This document shows positions 4,863 through 5,993 of a stretch of 5,993 bases of DNA, one piece after another (position 1 is the first letter of the stretch; each line of letters begins with the position of its first letter). Position numbers and translations under genes: made by a program. The stretch is from the NCBI GenBank assembly GCA_903822375.1, contig CAIJOU010000770.1:1-5993 (forward strand), given 5' to 3'. Under the pieces are notes generated by a model. The model made no database searches and was not told where the DNA came from. It was given only the letters and a program-made list of their open reading frames with translations. The stretch comes from Candidatus Hydrogenedentota bacterium. Its GTDB lineage: Bacteria > Hydrogenedentota > Hydrogenedentia > Hydrogenedentales > CAITNO01.

Positions 4863-5993
4863 ATGAGCGTGTTCGCCGCACTTGGCTTTCTTCTTCTCAC
4901 GGCGGATATCCGGATGACGCTTGCCCCGGATCAGCCCCTTGCCTACGTGTATGTGGACGATCCGCTCATTGTGGAACTGGTTTCACCGGAAGACGCCTCC
5001 GCCCGGGTCCGTTTGCGCATTCAGGCCGCCGACCGGCCGGAGGCCACGGAGATCGCGCTGGGAGACATGCAGCTTCAGGCGCAGGCTCCCCGATGGTGTG
5101 CCGTAAAGGACGCCCCCCATGGGCGGGGTCTTTACACGGTGGAGGCCACCATTGAGGTTCGTGACACGGTGCAAAAGCAGTCCGCGCGGTTCTGCCGCGT
5201 GGACCGCGCCGCAGTGCACCGCCCGTTGCCGTTTTATGTCGCCGCCGGTGACGAACATGACACCAAGTTCCTGCTGGCGCTGAAAAGTGCCGGAGTGACC
5301 ACTCTGCGCCTTGAAGCCGGGCAGGAGGACTTTTTTACCCGTGCCAAACAGGCCGCTGACCTTGGTCTGTCGGTGGTGGCCCATGTGGACCAGCGGTCTT
5401 ATGCCGCAGTCGGCGGACTTCTTGCGGGCATGAACGGCAAAGGCACGGTTCCGGTTCGTTGGGAAGTGGACTATGGCGGGGACCGGGCATCCTTTGTGGG
5501 GTTTGTCGAGACCGTTGTCAAGTCGGCGGGCAACGCCCCCGTGGCGGTGGTGGTGGCGGACCGGGCGGCCCTGGACAAGTACTTTGCCGAATGCTCCGCG
5601 GCGCCGGTGTGGCAATGCGTGCTTTCGGGAAAGGACCTGCCTTCCCCGTCGGAGGTGACGGCGGCAAGATTGCTGGCGCTCAGGCACGGCCACGAAGGCT
5701 GGAAGGTGAATGTTCTCGCGATGGGCGCGGCACCTGAAGGGGTCAAGGGGGCGCAGGGACTCGTAAAACGCTGTCTTGAGCTGTTTGCCGCGGGAGCGTC
5801 AACCATCGGCATGGGCGCGCATGCCGTCTACGCGGGCGGAGAACTCTGCGACACGGCAGGCTATCTGAACGGCATGGCCATTCGGCTGGACAGCGAGGAG
5901 TTCGCGGGAATGCTTCCCTTGGCCGACGGCGTGACCGCTCCCGTGTTTCGCAGGGAGGGGCAATGGCTTGCGGCGCTTTGGTCCGGGGCGGAA
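4863..5993 (+). CDS. Putative Ig-like plus (beta/alpha)8-barrel protein, possibly glycoside-hydrolase-like (3' partial)
   Basis: An uninterrupted frame runs from ATG 4863 to the window end (377 codons, no stop). No Shine-Dalgarno is visible. The ATG follows the hydrolase stop by two bases, suggesting coupled translation. Residues 3-13 are hydrophobic and could be a poor signal peptide, but basic residues before it are missing. Residues ~25-115 alternate short beta strands, as in an Ig-like domain. From 122 to 320 eight strand/helix units can be counted (strands near PFYVAAG, TTLRLE, SVVAHVD, PVRWEVDY, PVAVVVAD, PVWQCVL, KVNVLAMG, STIGMGAH), suggesting a TIM barrel. Glu201 sits on the fourth strand, where clan GH-A glycosidases carry the acid/base, but no Glu is visible on strand seven, so catalysis is unproven. 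The end (VFRREGQWLAALWS) looks like the start of a C-terminal beta domain. A carbohydrate-active role is inference from fold only. Confidence 0.75.
   Translation, partial: MSVFAALGFLLLTADIRMTLAPDQPLAYVYVDDPLIVELVSPEDASARVRLRIQAADRPEATEIALGDMQLQAQAPRWCAVKDAPHGRGLYTVEATIEVRDTVQKQSARFCRVDRAAVHRPLPFYVAAGDEHDTKFLLALKSAGVTTLRLEAGQEDFFTRAKQAADLGLSVVAHVDQRSYAAVGGLLAGMNGKGTVPVRWEVDYGGDRASFVGFVETVVKSAGNAPVAVVVADRAALDKYFAECSAAPVWQCVLSGKDLPSPSEVTAARLLALRHGHEGWKVNVLAMGAAPEGVKGAQGLVKRCLELFAAGASTIGMGAHAVYAGGELCDTAGYLNGMAIRLDSEEFAGMLPLADGVTAPVFRREGQWLAALWSGAE

Noticed and set aside
4805..5155. Plus-strand frame of 116 codons starting inside the hydrolase gene
   Set aside because: It overlaps both the hydrolase end and the coupled gene at 4863 in a different frame, has Cys/Arg/Gly-rich shadow composition and no ribosome binding site.
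4983..5693. Minus-strand 236-codon frame opposite the barrel gene
   Set aside because: The + strand frame from 4863 is open for 377 codons with regular alternation of strands and helices; the reverse product is Arg/His/Gly-rich as expected of GC-rich antisense.

Overview
The window is GC-rich bacterial DNA with five tightly spaced genes, all on the + strand. It looks like an environmental or uncultured lineage rather than a model bacterium. A TMTC-like membrane protein with a TPR tail, a large low-complexity/coiled-coil membrane protein of unknown family and a barrel-type protein ending in a ..ALWS.. segment are together typical of PVC-superphylum or Hydrogenedentota-like genomes. That placement is inference from protein style only. 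I see no mobile element, CRISPR array, rRNA or tRNA.

Layout: (1) Bases 2-1570 hold the 3' part of a polytopic TMTC/DUF1736-type protein with C-terminal TPR-like helices; its start lies before the window. (2) After a 100-base gap, 1671-2087 encodes a complete RbsD/FucU-family sugar mutarotase/pyranase. (3) A 238-base AT-richer gap (2088-2325) carries two short inverted repeats and a near-consensus sigma70-type promoter (TTGACA, 17 bases, TGC-TAAAAT) feeding a strong ribosome binding site. (4) From 2326 runs a protein I do not recognise: an acidic/Gly-Pro-rich tail with repeated LPPL and TP-V/I-F motifs, one membrane helix, about 150 residues of coiled coil and a C-terminal domain. Its frame closes at 3987, but removing one G from the G5 run at 3954-3958 extends it to a stop at 4105. 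A strong intrinsic terminator (4129-4172) follows that second stop directly, so 4105 is probably the ancestral gene end. (5) Bases 4252-4860 encode a complete metallo-beta-lactamase-fold hydrolase of the glyoxalase II/YcbL type. (6) Two bases later an open reading frame starts at 4863 and runs off the window end (377 codons seen). It has an Ig-like N-terminal region and an apparent (beta/alpha)8 barrel, so it may be a carbohydrate-active protein.

Transcription as read: gene 3 is a single-gene unit with its own promoter and terminator. The hydrolase and the barrel protein form a second unit, probably translationally coupled. The TMTC and mutarotase genes may share an upstream promoter. Three of the five genes (TMTC-like, FucU-like, barrel protein) point to sugars or glycosylation, but nothing in the sequence proves a single shared pathway.
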